From AP-15 sp963738185 (GTDB lineage Bacteria > Pseudomonadota > Alphaproteobacteria > ATCC43930 > CGMCC-115725), in assembly GCA_963738185.1 (NCBI GenBank), contig CAVTVA010000001.1, positions 620,001 to 684,000 of the forward strand: a stretch of DNA of 64,000 bases, written 5' to 3'. Of this stretch, positions 17,520 to 26,948 are shown piece by piece. Both the position numbers and the translations under genes were made by a program. The notes under the pieces are model-generated. The model searched no databases and was not told the origin of the DNA. It saw nothing but the letters and a program-made list of their open reading frames with translations. How positions within the stretch are numbered: position 1 is the first letter of the stretch; every line of letters begins with the position of its first letter.

Positions 17520-18889
17520 AGCGCCATCCGATCGGCCGGCGCGATCCGCGTCGGTGGCAGGCCGAGACCGAGCTCGACGGCGAGAAAGACCCGGTCCTCG
17601 CCGATTTGGCGCTCGAACTCGACCACCTGAAGCGTTCGCTCGAGCGCCGTCGTCTCGTAATCTGTAAGGCTGCGCTGGTCGAGGTTGCCCTGCGCGTAGG
17701 CCCGCCGCGCGGTCGTCGCGAGCGCGTTCGCGGCGGCGGCCGCCTGGCGCGCGGCGACAAGATCGGCCGACAAGGTGGCGAGCTGGGCCACCAGGGCGCG
17801 GATGTTGGCGACCGCCGCGTCGAGCCGGGCCTGGTATTGCTCGCGCAGCAGCAATCGGGTCGCCCGGCTTTGCGCGATCACACCTTGGTTGCGGTCGAAG
17901 ATCGGCAACGCGAAGGTGAAGCTCGGGCCCGCACTCTGCACCGCCGTGGTATCGGACCCGCCGGCGCCGCCGAGCGTGAACGCCGGGAACTGGCCGAGGA
18001 TGGCCGCCCTGACATCGGCCTCGGCCGAGCCATAGCCAAAGCGCAGTGCCGCCAGGTCGGGCCGGCGCTCGGGCAACGTCGCGGCGAGCCGGTCGAGGTT
18101 GGGCGGCAATGGCCCGAAAACCGGCCGGGCGATGGCAAAACGCACATTCGGAACCAGGCCGAGCAGCGCGTCGAGCGCCTGCCAATTCTTCAGCTGGCCG
18201 AGGCGGAGCGTGGCCAGCGATTGCTCTGCCACGGCTTTGGCCGCGAGCAGCGGCGAGACCGCCGTCAAGGTCAGGTTGCCGGCGGAAATTGCGGCTGTGA
18301 TCTGGGCGATCTCCGCGTCGAGCAATCGCAGCTCCCGCCGGGTCAGCGCGATTGCGCGCTCGCCGGCAGAGAGGTCGAGCGCCAGCTGGCGCGCCTTTTG
18401 CGCCACTTGCCACTCGCTCCACAACAGATCAGCGTTGACCTGGTATGCCCCAGCCCGCGCCGCTGCGACGCGCGCATGGCGCAGGATGATCGCGGTCACG
18501 TCTTCGGACAGCCCGGCGCTGACGGACGAGGCGGTTCCCGGCCCGCCGAGCAGCGCGCCATAGGCAAAATTCGCCGATGGATTGGGCAGCAAGGTCGCTT
18601 GCAGCAGCTTGGAGCGGGCGACATCGATCTGGCCGCGCTCGGATTTGAGATCCGGATCATTGAGAATGGCGATCAGGCCAATCTGGTCGATCCCGAGCGG
18701 CTTCGCGACGTCGATCGGCGGCGGATCGCCGGCTGTGATCTGCGGCAGGGTCAGGTCAAGCTGGGTCAGGCTGGACGCAAGATCGGGCCTGGTGGGCAGC
18801 GGCTGTCCCCTGTCGTGGGCACAGGCCGAGAGCAGCAGCAACACGGCGCTCAGAGCTGAGATCTGATTTCGCGCGATCATCGGCCGCAT
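17516..18889 (-). CDS. TolC/NodT-type outer-membrane efflux lipoprotein
   Basis: 457 residues. The signal peptide with a lipobox L20-S-A-C23 indicates lipid attachment at Cys23, as in NodT/OprM-type factors. Two OEP repeats follow with the long coiled-coil helices (SKLLQATLLPNPSANFAYG ... LFDRNQGVIAQSRATRLLLREQYQARL). It is the first gene of the efflux operon. The adaptor start overlaps its stop. The trimer would form the exit duct for the RND pump encoded downstream. Confidence 0.88.
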   Translation of the reverse strand: MRPMIARNQISALSAVLLLLSACAHDRGQPLPTRPDLASSLTQLDLTLPQITAGDPPPIDVAKPLGIDQIGLIAILNDPDLKSERGQIDVARSKLLQATLLPNPSANFAYGALLGGPGTASSVSAGLSEDVTAIILRHARVAAARAGAYQVNADLLWSEWQVAQKARQLALDLSAGERAIALTRRELRLLDAEIAQITAAISAGNLTLTAVSPLLAAKAVAEQSLATLRLGQLKNWQALDALLGLVPNVRFAIARPVFGPLPPNLDRLAATLPERRPDLAALRFGYGSAEADVRAAILGQFPAFTLGGAGGSDTTAVQSAGPSFTFALPIFDRNQGVIAQSRATRLLLREQYQARLDAAVANIRALVAQLATLSADLVAARQAAAAANALATTARRAYAQGNLDQRSLTDYETTALERTLQVVEFERQIGEDRVFLAVELGLGLPPTRIAPADRMAL

Positions 18890-19038
18890 GCATCCGTTCT
18901 CCGATCATCCTAGCGTGGTGCGGATTGGCCCGTTCTGTCCGGCAGATTGGGAATTTGTAACTTGACCGGGATGAGGAAGTTTTTCGCAGTGTAGCATCCC
19001 GGTTGGATGCTCGATCGCCGAACGAGGCGGCGGCTGGC

Positions 19039-19716
19039 GTGAAGATCCTGCTGATCGAAGATGACGGCGAGACTGCCGAATACATTGCCAATGGCCTCAG
19101 GGAAGATGGCCATGTGGTCACGCGCGCCGCATCCGGCGGGACCGGGCTGGCCTGCGCAATGGACGAGGGCTTCGATCTGCTGATCGTCGACCGCATGCTG
19201 CCCGGGATCGACGGCCTAAAGCTGGTCCGAACCTTGCGCGGCGCCGGCGACGAAACCCCAGTGCTGTTTCTGACAGCACTCGGCGGGGTCGAGGACCGGG
19301 TTGCCGGATTGAATGTCGGCGGCGACGACTACCTGGTCAAACCCTTTGCCTTTTCCGAGCTCGCCGCCCGCGTCGCAGCACTCGGCCGGCGGCCGCGCAC
19401 GGCCGCGGCGGAAACCGCGCTGCGCGTCTTCGACCTCGAGCTCGATCTGGTCGCGCGGACGGTTCGCCGCGCCGGTCAGCCGATCGCGCTGCAGGCGCGC
19501 GAATTCCGACTGCTCGAATACCTGATGCGGCATGCGGGCCAAGTCGTCACCCGCACGATGCTGCTCGAACGGGTGTGGGACTTGCATTTCGACCCGCGCA
19601 CCAATGTCGTCGAGACCCATATCAGCCGATTGCGCGGCAAAGTGGACAAGGGCTTCGGAGCGGAGCTGATCCACACGATCAGGGGGGCAGGGTATTGTGT
19701 ACGCAGCCCTGACTAG
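19039..19716 (+). CDS. OmpR/PhoB-type response regulator
   Basis: 225 residues from GTG 19039 (VKILLIEDDGETAEYIANG); a TTG at 19003 would add 12 non-conserved residues. The receiver domain has the acidic pair in IEDD, phosphoacceptor Asp51 (IVDRMLP), Thr in FLTALGG and Lys in YLVKPF. The C-terminal winged helix shows FDLELDLVARTVRRAG ... LLERVWDLHFDPRTNVVETHISRLRGKV. Its 3' end overlaps the kinase gene by 20 bp. Divergence from the RND operon, with 149 bp between the start codons, suggests it activates that operon, as CusR/CzcR-type regulators do. Confidence 0.9.
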   Translation: MKILLIEDDGETAEYIANGLREDGHVVTRAASGGTGLACAMDEGFDLLIVDRMLPGIDGLKLVRTLRGAGDETPVLFLTALGGVEDRVAGLNVGGDDYLVKPFAFSELAARVAALGRRPRTAAAETALRVFDLELDLVARTVRRAGQPIALQAREFRLLEYLMRHAGQVVTRTMLLERVWDLHFDPRTNVVETHISRLRGKVDKGFGAELIHTIRGAGYCVRSPD

Positions 19717-21097
19717 GGTGGTCCGCACCTCGAGCTTCCGACTGACCCTCCTGTACGCGCTGCTGTTCAGCGCTTCGGCGGTGATCCTGTTTGCGGTCAT
19801 CTATTGGGCGACCGCGGTCTACATGACGAACGAGCTCGATGCCGCGATCGACAGCGACCTGACCGAGCTGCAAACCGCGCTGCGGGTCGGCGGCATGCGT
19901 ATGCTCGCCCAGACGATCGAGGACCGGGTGCGACCGATGCCGGCCGGACCGATGCTCTATCTGCTGCAGGATCCCGAGGGAAAAGTTTTGGCCGGCAACC
20001 TGGCGGGTATGCGCCAACAGCAGGGAACGTTCGATGTTGGCGCCGCCGGGCTCGCCGGACGGCGCCGGCAGGTTCACGCCCGCGGCGTTGCGCTGGCAGA
20101 CGGCAACTACCTCGTGGTTGGCGTCGACGCGCAGATGCGCAACGAAATGCGCGAGCTGATCCTGCGGGCGTTCGGCTGGAGCTTTGCGATCACCCTCGTC
20201 CTCGCCTTTGGCGGCGGTGCCGTGATCAGCGGCGGGCTGTTGCGCCGGGTCGAGGCAATCGGCCGCACCGCGCGCGAGATCATGGCCGGCGATTTCTCGC
20301 GGCGGCTGCCGGTACGCGGCACCGATGACGAGTTCGACCACCTGACCGCCAGCCTCAACGCCATGCTGGACCGCACCGCAGCCTCGATCGAGACGACCCG
20401 CCATGTCTCGGACGACATCGCGCATGATTTGCGCACTCCGCTTATGCGCTTGCGTCAGCGGCTCGAGTTGGCGCGCAACAGGACCCGGTCAGCCGAGGCG
20501 TTGCGCGCTGCGATCGATCGCGGCATTGGCGATATCGACGGGATTTTGGAGACCTTCGGCGCGCTGCTGCGGATCGCCGAGGTTGAAAGCGGCAGTGCGG
20601 CTCGGCATTTCCGCGAGATCGACCTGTCCGAACTGCTGCATACGATGGTAGAGGTCTATCAGCCGATGGCCGAGGAACGAGGGCAGTGCTTTGCCGCCGA
20701 AATCGCGGCCGGGCTGCGGGTCAATGGCGACCATGAACTGCTGGCTCAGATGCTGGCGAACTTGATCGAGAACGCGATGAAGCATTCGCCACACGGCGCG
20801 GCCATCGCCCTGACGGCCGCCACGGCCCCGGGCGGCGCCGAGGTGGTGCTCGCCGACACCGGGCCGGGAATTCCCGAGGAGGAGCGCGACCGGGTGTTTC
20901 GCCGTTTCCATCGCCTCGAAACCAGCCGGACTACACCGGGTAGCGGCCTCGGCCTCACCCTGGTCGGGGCGGTCGCGGCACTGCACCAGATCGCCGTCGA
21001 GCTCGGCGAGAATGATCCCGGGCTGCGGATTGTGTTGCGCTTCCCACAAATCTCGGCTCGACGGAGAGAGGCGCGCGAGCTGGTTCGCCAAGCATAG
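19697..21097 (+). CDS. HAMP-domain sensor histidine kinase
   Basis: 466 residues from GTG 19697, overlapping the regulator gene. One N-terminal membrane helix (LTLLYALLFSASAVILFAVIYW), a periplasmic sensor of about 120 residues, a second helix near residue 160, then HAMP and the dimerisation domain with phospho-acceptor H243 (SDDIAHDLRTPLMRLRQ). The ATPase domain has N (NLIENAMKHS), G1 (DTGPGIPEEE) and G2 (GSGLGLTLVGAV) boxes. It phosphorylates the response regulator encoded just upstream. The sensor domain has no obvious metal-binding His/Cys cluster, so the stimulus is open. Confidence 0.9.
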   Translation: MYAALTRVVRTSSFRLTLLYALLFSASAVILFAVIYWATAVYMTNELDAAIDSDLTELQTALRVGGMRMLAQTIEDRVRPMPAGPMLYLLQDPEGKVLAGNLAGMRQQQGTFDVGAAGLAGRRRQVHARGVALADGNYLVVGVDAQMRNEMRELILRAFGWSFAITLVLAFGGGAVISGGLLRRVEAIGRTAREIMAGDFSRRLPVRGTDDEFDHLTASLNAMLDRTAASIETTRHVSDDIAHDLRTPLMRLRQRLELARNRTRSAEALRAAIDRGIGDIDGILETFGALLRIAEVESGSAARHFREIDLSELLHTMVEVYQPMAEERGQCFAAEIAAGLRVNGDHELLAQMLANLIENAMKHSPHGAAIALTAATAPGGAEVVLADTGPGIPEEERDRVFRRFHRLETSRTTPGSGLGLTLVGAVAALHQIAVELGENDPGLRIVLRFPQISARRREARELVRQA

Positions 21098-21247
21098 CGC
21101 GAAGACGGCCCGTATTCCCGCAGCGCTGCATCACGCGTCGGAACGCGCCCGGTGGTTGACGCCGGCCAAAGCTTTCGCCAAATCTGGAGCCCTGGCCGCG
21201 GCATCGGAATTTCGCGCGGCCTTTGGTGTCAGCAAAGGAGACCCCGC

Positions 21248-21653
21248 ATGAGCGTGGCCGCGATGAACCACTTCACCGTGTTGAGCGACGACTTGGAGGC
21301 GACGCGCCGTTTTTATTGCGATCTGTTTGGGTTCCGAGTTCGGATGGCGGCCGCCATTCCAGTTTCCCGGCTGGTGGCTCTATGCGAAGGATGGCGACAC
21401 GCCGATCCTGCATGTGATCCACCGCGATCCGCTGCCGCACGAGCGCGCCGGAGTGCTCGACCACATGGCGTTCAGCGCCCAGGACCTGCCCGCGACCGTC
21501 GCGACCCTAAAGCGCGAGGGCATCGAGTACGAGCTGCGCCGGCTCCCCGGCGGCGGGATCTGGCAATTGTTCTTCAACGACCCGCACGGCGCCAAGGTCG
21601 AATTCGACTTCGACAAGGACGAGCCGGCGCCCGCGGGCCACGCCACAGCCTAA
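21248..21653 (+). pseudogene. VOC (glyoxalase-fold) family gene, one frameshift
   Basis: ATG 21248 follows AAGGAG at 21235-21240. The first frame gives a VOC N terminus (MNHFTVLSDDLEATRRFYCD, then LFGFRV). The frame then changes near 21339-21341, and the next frame continues as GWRPPFQFPGWWLYAKDGD ... LDHMAFSAQDLPATVATL ... IWQLFFNDPHGAKVEFDF. The total length is 3n+1 bases, so one extra base explains everything. Removing a T from GAGTTCGG would restore ...FRVGWRPP. The protein would be a dioxygenase/glyoxalase-like metal-binding enzyme of about 134 residues with unknown substrate. It may be a true pseudogene or a sequence error. Confidence 0.75.
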
Positions 21654-21962
21654 CCGGCGACAGGAAGGCGATCGCCGAGTTTGGTGATCGTCTGGCCGGG
21701 TGCAGTGGGCTTGTCCACCGGTGGCGGCGCTCGCCAATGCCGGCTTGCACCAAGCGCCGACGTTCAGGGCGGATCGGCTCGTCGCGGGTCGCCGACGCAG
21801 CGATTCTGTCCGCGGATTTTATCGGAGCGGTTCGCTCGACAAAAACAGTGCCGGAAAACACAGGCTTGCGACAATGAGGCGATTCCTGCCGTAATCTTCT
21901 CTGCGGCCGAGGTGACGATCTCGCCCGGCCATTGGCGAAAGAGGTGCGGGGGAGAGAACCTT
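21654..21962. other. intergenic, nothing recognised
   Basis: 309 bp between the VOC gene and a small hydrophobic reading frame. No conserved domain, RNA gene or clear promoter was identified. Short frames here lack coding character. Confidence 0.4.
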
Positions 21963-22100
21963 ATGTCGCAGGCGGTCCGCTTGTCCGATCGAAAGCTGCC
22001 CTGGTCAACAGCGATCCTATCGAATCTCGCGCTGTTGTTGCTGATGTGGAATGTCACGCTGCGGCTGGCGCTATTTCTCGGCGGCTGGGCGGCGCTGTAG
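21963..22100 (+). CDS. possible small single-pass membrane protein (45 aa)
   Basis: ATG 21963 is preceded by the purine-rich GGGGGAGAGAACCTT. The 45-residue product has a basic, polar N terminus (SQAVRLSDRKLPW), a hydrophobic stretch ILSNLALLLLMWNVTLRLAL and the short tail FLGGWAAL, giving one predicted membrane helix with the N terminus inside. I do not recognise a family. Support is only the ribosome binding site, the clean amphipathic layout and the lack of a competing gene. Confidence 0.35.
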   Translation: MSQAVRLSDRKLPWSTAILSNLALLLLMWNVTLRLALFLGGWAAL

Positions 22101-22145
22101 CCCCCAGCGTCGTCGTCTCTGGGGGCGCGGGCGCGTGGTGGGTGG

Positions 22146-22779
22146 TCACCGCCGCCCACCAGCATGTTGCGTGGCGAGCCGCATGGCCTTGCCAAGCTGG
22201 GAGTAGAAACGTTCGGATCCGGCGGTGCGCGGGGTTCGGCCATCGCTGAGGTCATCTGCCCAGGCGCCGAGATCGGCGCAATTGACCGGAGCTGCGGGCA
22301 GTCGCGGTGCGCGTTTCGCGGCGGTGCCGTCGCACAACCCACTGTCGTGCAGGACGCGCCCCAGATAGGCCGAGACCCCGACCACGACCCCGTTGGCGGG
22401 CCGCCCGGCCTTGACCCAGGCGTCGAAATTTCCGATCCCCCAATTATAGGCCGCAATCGCATCCGGCCAATTGCCGTAGCGGCGATAAAGCTGCGCCAAA
22501 TAGGCGCGGCCGAGCTCGCGGTTCTCTGCGGAGTCAAAGCGGTCGCCGCCGCCGACATCGGTGGCCGCGGCCTGGCTGACCTGCATCGGACCCTGCGGCC
22601 CGACGGGGTCCGGGCGCCACATTGCGTCGTCAGCGCCATGGCTCGAACTCGGCGCCATCCACAGCGTACGCAACGCGGTCGAGCGGACTGGCGACAGGGG
22701 CCTCGGCAGCGTGGTGGGCTGGCTTGCGTTCGCCGGCCATGGTAGGCCCGGCAAATGCCTGGCTCAACAACAAGATCAT
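22146..22779 (-). pseudogene. lytic transglycosylase (SLT domain) gene, one frameshift at the catalytic Glu
   Basis: From ATG 22779 the first frame gives a short hydrophobic leader (MILLLSQAFAGPTMAGE) and runs to ...AYAVDGAE44. The second frame continues SSHGADDAMWRPDPVGPQGP, then MQVSQAAATDVGGGDRFD and YGNWPDAIAAYNWGIGNFD, an unmistakable SLT/lysozyme-like domain. The length is 3n+1; deleting one T in GAGTTCGAG (22644-22650) recreates the family E-S-S-H-G motif with catalytic Glu44. As written the gene cannot make an active enzyme. The product would cleave peptidoglycan glycan strands in the periplasm. The C-terminal 60 residues after LHDSGLCDG are divergent. Confidence 0.72.
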
Positions 22780-23022
22780 CAACGCCGGTCGCGAGCAGCG
22801 CATTTTCGAGGTTCCGGCATCGGACGAGGTTCCGTGAAGGCTTGGTAACCGGCACCATACCCGGCGTCAGCAGACAGTCAAGAGAATGCCCGGCCATACT
22901 TATGGCAATAAGGGGTTAACAAAATTTCAAACAATATATAGTAGTCAGCTTACAATTTCTTAGATGATCTGGGCAGGTTGCTTGACCGCGAAAACAAACC
23001 CCGAACGGCCGTGGTGGGTTGC
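22780..23022. other. intergenic with AT-rich stretch
   Basis: 243 bp between the transglycosylase start and the thiolase stop. Bases 22905-22965 are strikingly AT-rich for this window (GGGGTTAACAAAATTTCAAA and following). This is compatible with a promoter for the minus-strand transglycosylase gene or with a foreign junction. No gene was found. Confidence 0.35.
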
Positions 23023-24226
23023 TCACCACACCTCGAACAGCCCGGCTGCACCCATGCCGCCGCCGACGCACATCGTGACCACGACAAAACGCACCCCGCG
23101 CCGCCTTCCCTCGATCAGCGCGTGCCCAACCATGCGCGCGCCCGACATGCCATAAGGATGGCCGATCGAGATCGCACCACCATCGACATTGTAGCGCTCG
23201 GGGTCGATGCCGAGCCGGTCGCGGCAATAGAGCGCCTGAACCGCAAACGCCTCATTCAATTCCCACAGGCCGATGTCGTCGATCGTGAGGCCATGCTGCT
23301 GCAATAGCTTGGGGACCGCAAAGACCGGTCCGATCCCCATCTCGTCCGGGGCGCAGCCGGCGACCGCGATGCCGCGATAGGCGCCGAGCGGGGGGAGCCC
23401 GCGGCGCTCGGCCTCGCTTGCTTCCATCAATACCGAGGCGGAGGCACCATCGGAGAGCTGCGAGGCGTTGCCGGCGGTGATGAACCGGCCTTCCTTGACC
23501 CGTTGCCCGTCGCGGAACACCGGCTTCAGCGCGGCAAGGCCGGCGAGCGTCGTCGACGGGCGGTTGCCTTCGTCCTTGTCGAGCGTGACCGGGACCGACA
23601 TCGCCTCCCCGGTTTCGCGGTTTTCGGCGCGCATGACCGACGGCAGCGGCGCGATTTCAGCGGATAGCCGCCCCTCGACCTGCGCCGCCGCGGTGCGCTG
23701 CTGCGAGGAGAGCGCGTACGCGTCTTGCGCCTCGCGGGTCACCTGATAACGCTCGGCGACGATCTCGGCGGTCTCGATCATCGTCATGTAGAGGTCCGGG
23801 CGGTGCTCGACGATCCACGGATCTTGCGCGCGGTACTCGTTGCGCTTGTCGTTCTGCACCAAGGAGATCGAACTCGACGCCGCCGCCGACCGCTATCGTC
23901 ATGCCGTCATGCACGATCTGCTTTGCCGCGGTCGCGATCGCCATCAGCCCGGAGGCGCATTGCCGATCGACGGTCATGCCGGCGACCGAAACCGGCAGCC
24001 CGGCGCGGATCGCCGCCTGGCGGGCGATGTTGTAGCCGGACGAGCCCTGCTGCAACGCGGCGCCGAGCACGACGTCCTCGACCTCGCCCGGATCGACGCC
24101 GGCGCGGCGCACCGCCTCGGCAACGACGTGGCCGGCCAGCATCTGCGCCTCGGTGTCGTTGAAGGCGCCGCGATAGGCCTTGCCGATCGGGGTCCGCGCG
24201 GTCGCGACGATGACGGCTTCGCGCAT
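23023..24226 (-). pseudogene. acetyl-CoA C-acyltransferase (thiolase) gene, one frameshift
   Basis: ATG 24226 (MREAVIVATARTPIGKAYRG) follows a GAGGGAGA ribosome binding site. The N-terminal thiolase half has nucleophile Cys90 (VDRQCASGLMAIATAA) and runs to VGGGVE118. There the frame changes at 23871-23872 and continues SISLVQNDKRNEYRAQDP... to the end with WELNEAFAVQAL (His/Asn loop), GGAISIGHPYGMSGARM and CVGGGMGAAGLFEVW. Length is 3n+1. Removing the extra T from GAGTTCGATC on the coding strand restores the canonical GGVESIS. The intact enzyme (400 residues) would do thiolytic cleavage of 3-ketoacyl-CoA or the reverse condensation. Confidence 0.85.
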
Positions 24227-24368
24227 GTCGGTCTCCCTCGCAGCGATACGCGGGCCAAGGATGCGCGCTCCGGGCTTCACGGGCAAGCCGAGCGATGTCG
24301 CATTCCGCTCCCGCCCGACGCCGTCCTGATGTAGCATCCGGATCAGAACTTTCGGAGAGGAACGCGCC

Positions 24369-25481
24369 ATGCCCGACCGTTACCCGCTGCCCGCGGGCGA
24401 GCCCGAACAGCTCGGCTTCGCGACGAAGCCGCTGCAGCATCTCGACCGGCTGATCCGCCAGCACATCGAGGAGGGACGCTATCCCGGCGCGCAGATAGCA
24501 CTGGCCCGGCGGGGGAAGCTGGCATTGTTCCGCAGCTACGGAGACGCCAGGACCGAGCCGCGCAAGGAGCCGGTAACCGGCGAAACCTTGTTCCTGCTGT
24601 TCAGCCAGACCAAGGTCCTGACCAGCTCGGCGGTGTGGGCGCTCGTCGAGGAGGGCCGGCTGTCGTTCATGGACAAGGTCGCCGAGCACCTGCCGGAATT
24701 CGCTAAGCGCGGCAAGGGCGAGATCACGCTGCATCAGGTGATGACCCACCAGGGCGGGTTCCCCTCCGGCGACGTGACCCAGGCGACCTGGACCGACCAT
24801 GCGCGGATGCGCGCCGAGGTGTGCGACTTCTCGCTCGACTGGACGCCGGGCACGCGGCTGCAATACCACCCGCGCGCCGCCCACCTGACCCAAGCGATGG
24901 TGATCGAGGCGGTGACCGGGCAGGATTATCGCGACGTGATCCGGGAAAAGGTATTGGCGCCCTTGGGGTTGGCGGATGACATTTTCGTCGGGGTTCCGGC
25001 CAGCGAGCAAGGCCGCTGCGCCGACACCTACGCCCCGGAGCCGCGCGACAACTCGCCCGAATTCAAGGCGGCGGGCATGCCGAGCGGCGGCGGCTACGCG
25101 ACCGCGCGCGGGATGGCGGCATTCTACCAGATGCTGCTGGGCGGCGGCCGGCTCGGCGAGTTGCGTATGTTCTCGCCACGGCTCGTTGCCTATGTCACCA
25201 AGAACCACACCGGCGAGCGCGGCGACGACCAGATGGCCGGGATCCCGATGCATCGCGGGCTCGGGCCGCATGTGCGCGGCGACAGCGACCGCATCCGCGG
25301 CCTCGGCACGATCGGCGCGCCGCAGACCTTTGGCCATGGCGGGGCTGGGACCTCGTATTCCTGGGCCGACCCGACCAGCGGCGTGTCGTTCACCTATGTC
25401 AGCAATTTCGTGGCGCCCGACCCGTTCCATTCGGCGCGGCTCGACCGGGTCGCCAACCTCGTCCACGCCGCAATCGACTGA
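24369..25481 (+). CDS. serine hydrolase, class C beta-lactamase/esterase family
   Basis: 370 residues. Nucleophile motif S79-Q-T-K82 (LLFSQTKVLTSS), a Tyr motif in RLQYHPRAAHLTQAM, and the C-terminal HGGAGTSYSWADP in place of KTG. There is no signal peptide, so it should be cytoplasmic. This group contains EstB-type esterases and D-aminopeptidase relatives rather than true beta-lactamases; the substrate is unknown. ATG 24369 follows GGAGAGGAA. Divergent from the thiolase gene, with 142 bp between start codons. Confidence 0.85.
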   Translation: MPDRYPLPAGEPEQLGFATKPLQHLDRLIRQHIEEGRYPGAQIALARRGKLALFRSYGDARTEPRKEPVTGETLFLLFSQTKVLTSSAVWALVEEGRLSFMDKVAEHLPEFAKRGKGEITLHQVMTHQGGFPSGDVTQATWTDHARMRAEVCDFSLDWTPGTRLQYHPRAAHLTQAMVIEAVTGQDYRDVIREKVLAPLGLADDIFVGVPASEQGRCADTYAPEPRDNSPEFKAAGMPSGGGYATARGMAAFYQMLLGGGRLGELRMFSPRLVAYVTKNHTGERGDDQMAGIPMHRGLGPHVRGDSDRIRGLGTIGAPQTFGHGGAGTSYSWADPTSGVSFTYVSNFVAPDPFHSARLDRVANLVHAAID

Positions 25482-25504
25482 CCCGAGATGGCTCATATCG
25501 AGGA

Positions 25505-25552
25505 CCGTGGGCCTCTGGCCCGCGTGCGGGCGGGACGCCCGCGCTCCGTGAA
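25505..25552. repeat. palindromic dispersed element
   Basis: GGGCCTCTGGCCCGCGTGCGGGCGGGACGCCC contains two nested inverted repeats, split here as GGGCCTCTGGCCC and GGGCGGGACGCCC. It fills the 79-bp gap between the hydrolase and the FAD oxidoreductase genes and is related to the element at 6236-6275. Confidence 0.55.
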
Positions 25553-25560
25553 GTAGAGCG

Positions 25561-26892
25561 ATGGCGCCGCGGGTCGATCCGGTTCGCTCCGACGAGACGC
25601 TGCCGGCGCGCGCCGAGGTCGTGGTCGTTGGCGGCGGCATCGTCGGCGTCAGCACCGCGCTGTTCCTGGCGGAGAAGGGCATCTCGGTCGCGCTGTGCGA
25701 AAAGGGGCACATCGCCGGCGAGCAGTCGAGCCGCAATTGGGGGTGGTGCCGCAAGATGGGGCGCGACCCGCGCGAGATCCCGCTGATCATCGAGAGCCTG
25801 CGGCTATGGCAGGACATGAACCAGCGGGTCGAAGCCGAAACCGGGTTTCGCCAATGCGGCATCATGTATTTGGCCGAGAATGCAGCCGAACTCGGGCAAC
25901 TCGAAACCTGGCTCGATCATGCGCGGCAATACCAGCTCGACACGAGGCTGCTGACCCGTCCCGAGGCGGCCGAGCTGATGCCGGGCCTGACCGGGAATTG
26001 GGCGGGTGCGCTCTACACCGCGAGCGACGGCAGGGCCGAGCCGCAGCGTGCAGCGCCGGCAATCGCCGAGGCGGCGCGGCGGCGGGGTGCGGCGATCGTG
26101 ACCCGTTGCGCGGTGCGCGGCATCGAAACCGCCGGCGGCCGGATTTCGGGCGTGGTCACCGAAAGAGGTCGGATCGCCTGCGCCTCGGTCGTGCTCGCTG
26201 GCGGCGCCTGGTCGCGTCTCTTCTGCGGCAATCTCGGCATCGAGTTGCCGCAGCTCAAGGTGCTAGCCTCGGTGATGCGCACCGAGCCGATCGAGGGCGG
26301 CCCGGAAATCTCGGCCTCGGGCGGCCTTTTCGGGTTTCGCAAGCGGATGGATGGCGGCTACACCGTGGCCACGCTCGGGGTGCGCACGATCGATCTCGTG
26401 CCGGACAATTTCCGGCTGTTGCGCGAATATCTACCGGCGGCCCGGCTGCACTGGAAGAAATTGCGCTTCCGGGTCGGCCGGCGCTGGGTCGAGGAATGGC
26501 GCGTCAAGCGGCGCTGGGCATTGGACGAAGCGACCCCATTCGAAGCTGTGCGCACGCTCGACCCCGAACCGGACAAATATGTTCTCGATCGCGCCAAAAC
26601 CGCTGTTGCCGAGGCATTCCCGGTATTCCGCGGCTTGGCCGTGGCCGAAAGCTGGGGCGGGATGATTGACGTGATGCCCGATGCGATACCAGTGATCTCG
26701 CCGGTCGACAGCCTGCCCGGCCTGGTGATCGCCACCGGGTGTTCCGGCCACGGTTTCGGCCTTGGTCCCGGCGCCGGCAGGCTGGTTGCCGATCTGGTCG
26801 CCGGCGATCCAACCCTGGTCGATCCGGCCCCGTTCCGCCTCGGCCGCTTCACCGACGGCACCAACCCGCGCCCGCACCCACTGGCGAGCTGA
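25561..26892 (+). CDS. FAD-dependent D-amino-acid-oxidase-type oxidoreductase (DadA/GlcD-like)
   Basis: 443 residues. Dinucleotide-binding motif G24-G-G-I-V-G29 (VVVVGGGIVGVSTALFLAEK) with the trailing acidic residue in ALCEKG. An FAD/substrate-domain segment begins near residue 55 (SSRNWGWCRKMGRDPRE). C-terminal FAD-binding ATGCSGHGFGLGPGAGRLVADL. Such enzymes oxidise amines or amino acids to imino products, passing electrons to O2 or the quinone pool. The RNWGWCRKMGRDP segment is typical of a proteobacterial group with no known substrate. The gene follows the serine hydrolase by 79 bp on the same strand, so a shared transcript is possible. Confidence 0.85.
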   Translation: MAPRVDPVRSDETLPARAEVVVVGGGIVGVSTALFLAEKGISVALCEKGHIAGEQSSRNWGWCRKMGRDPREIPLIIESLRLWQDMNQRVEAETGFRQCGIMYLAENAAELGQLETWLDHARQYQLDTRLLTRPEAAELMPGLTGNWAGALYTASDGRAEPQRAAPAIAEAARRRGAAIVTRCAVRGIETAGGRISGVVTERGRIACASVVLAGGAWSRLFCGNLGIELPQLKVLASVMRTEPIEGGPEISASGGLFGFRKRMDGGYTVATLGVRTIDLVPDNFRLLREYLPAARLHWKKLRFRVGRRWVEEWRVKRRWALDEATPFEAVRTLDPEPDKYVLDRAKTAVAEAFPVFRGLAVAESWGGMIDVMPDAIPVISPVDSLPGLVIATGCSGHGFGLGPGAGRLVADLVAGDPTLVDPAPFRLGRFTDGTNPRPHPLAS

Positions 26893-26948
26893 CGGCCGCC
26901 AGCCGAACCCCGGCGCAAGCCCGGCCCCAAGGGGTTAAAGATTTTCGT

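Noticed and set aside
16464..18422. Adaptor protein read as a 652-residue fusion
   Set aside because: The upstream 300 codons are an off-frame reading of the TolC-type gene. A signal peptide begins at GTG 17519 with a stop/start overlap.
21248..24226. Programmed ribosomal frameshifting in the VOC, transglycosylase and thiolase genes
   Set aside because: No slippery heptamer or downstream pseudoknot is apparent, these families do not use recoding, and the shared GAGTTCG context points to error or plain mutation.
24369..25481. Antibiotic-resistance beta-lactamase
   Set aside because: It has S-x-x-K but no signal peptide and HGG in place of KTG, as in esterase-type family members; no resistance role can be claimed.
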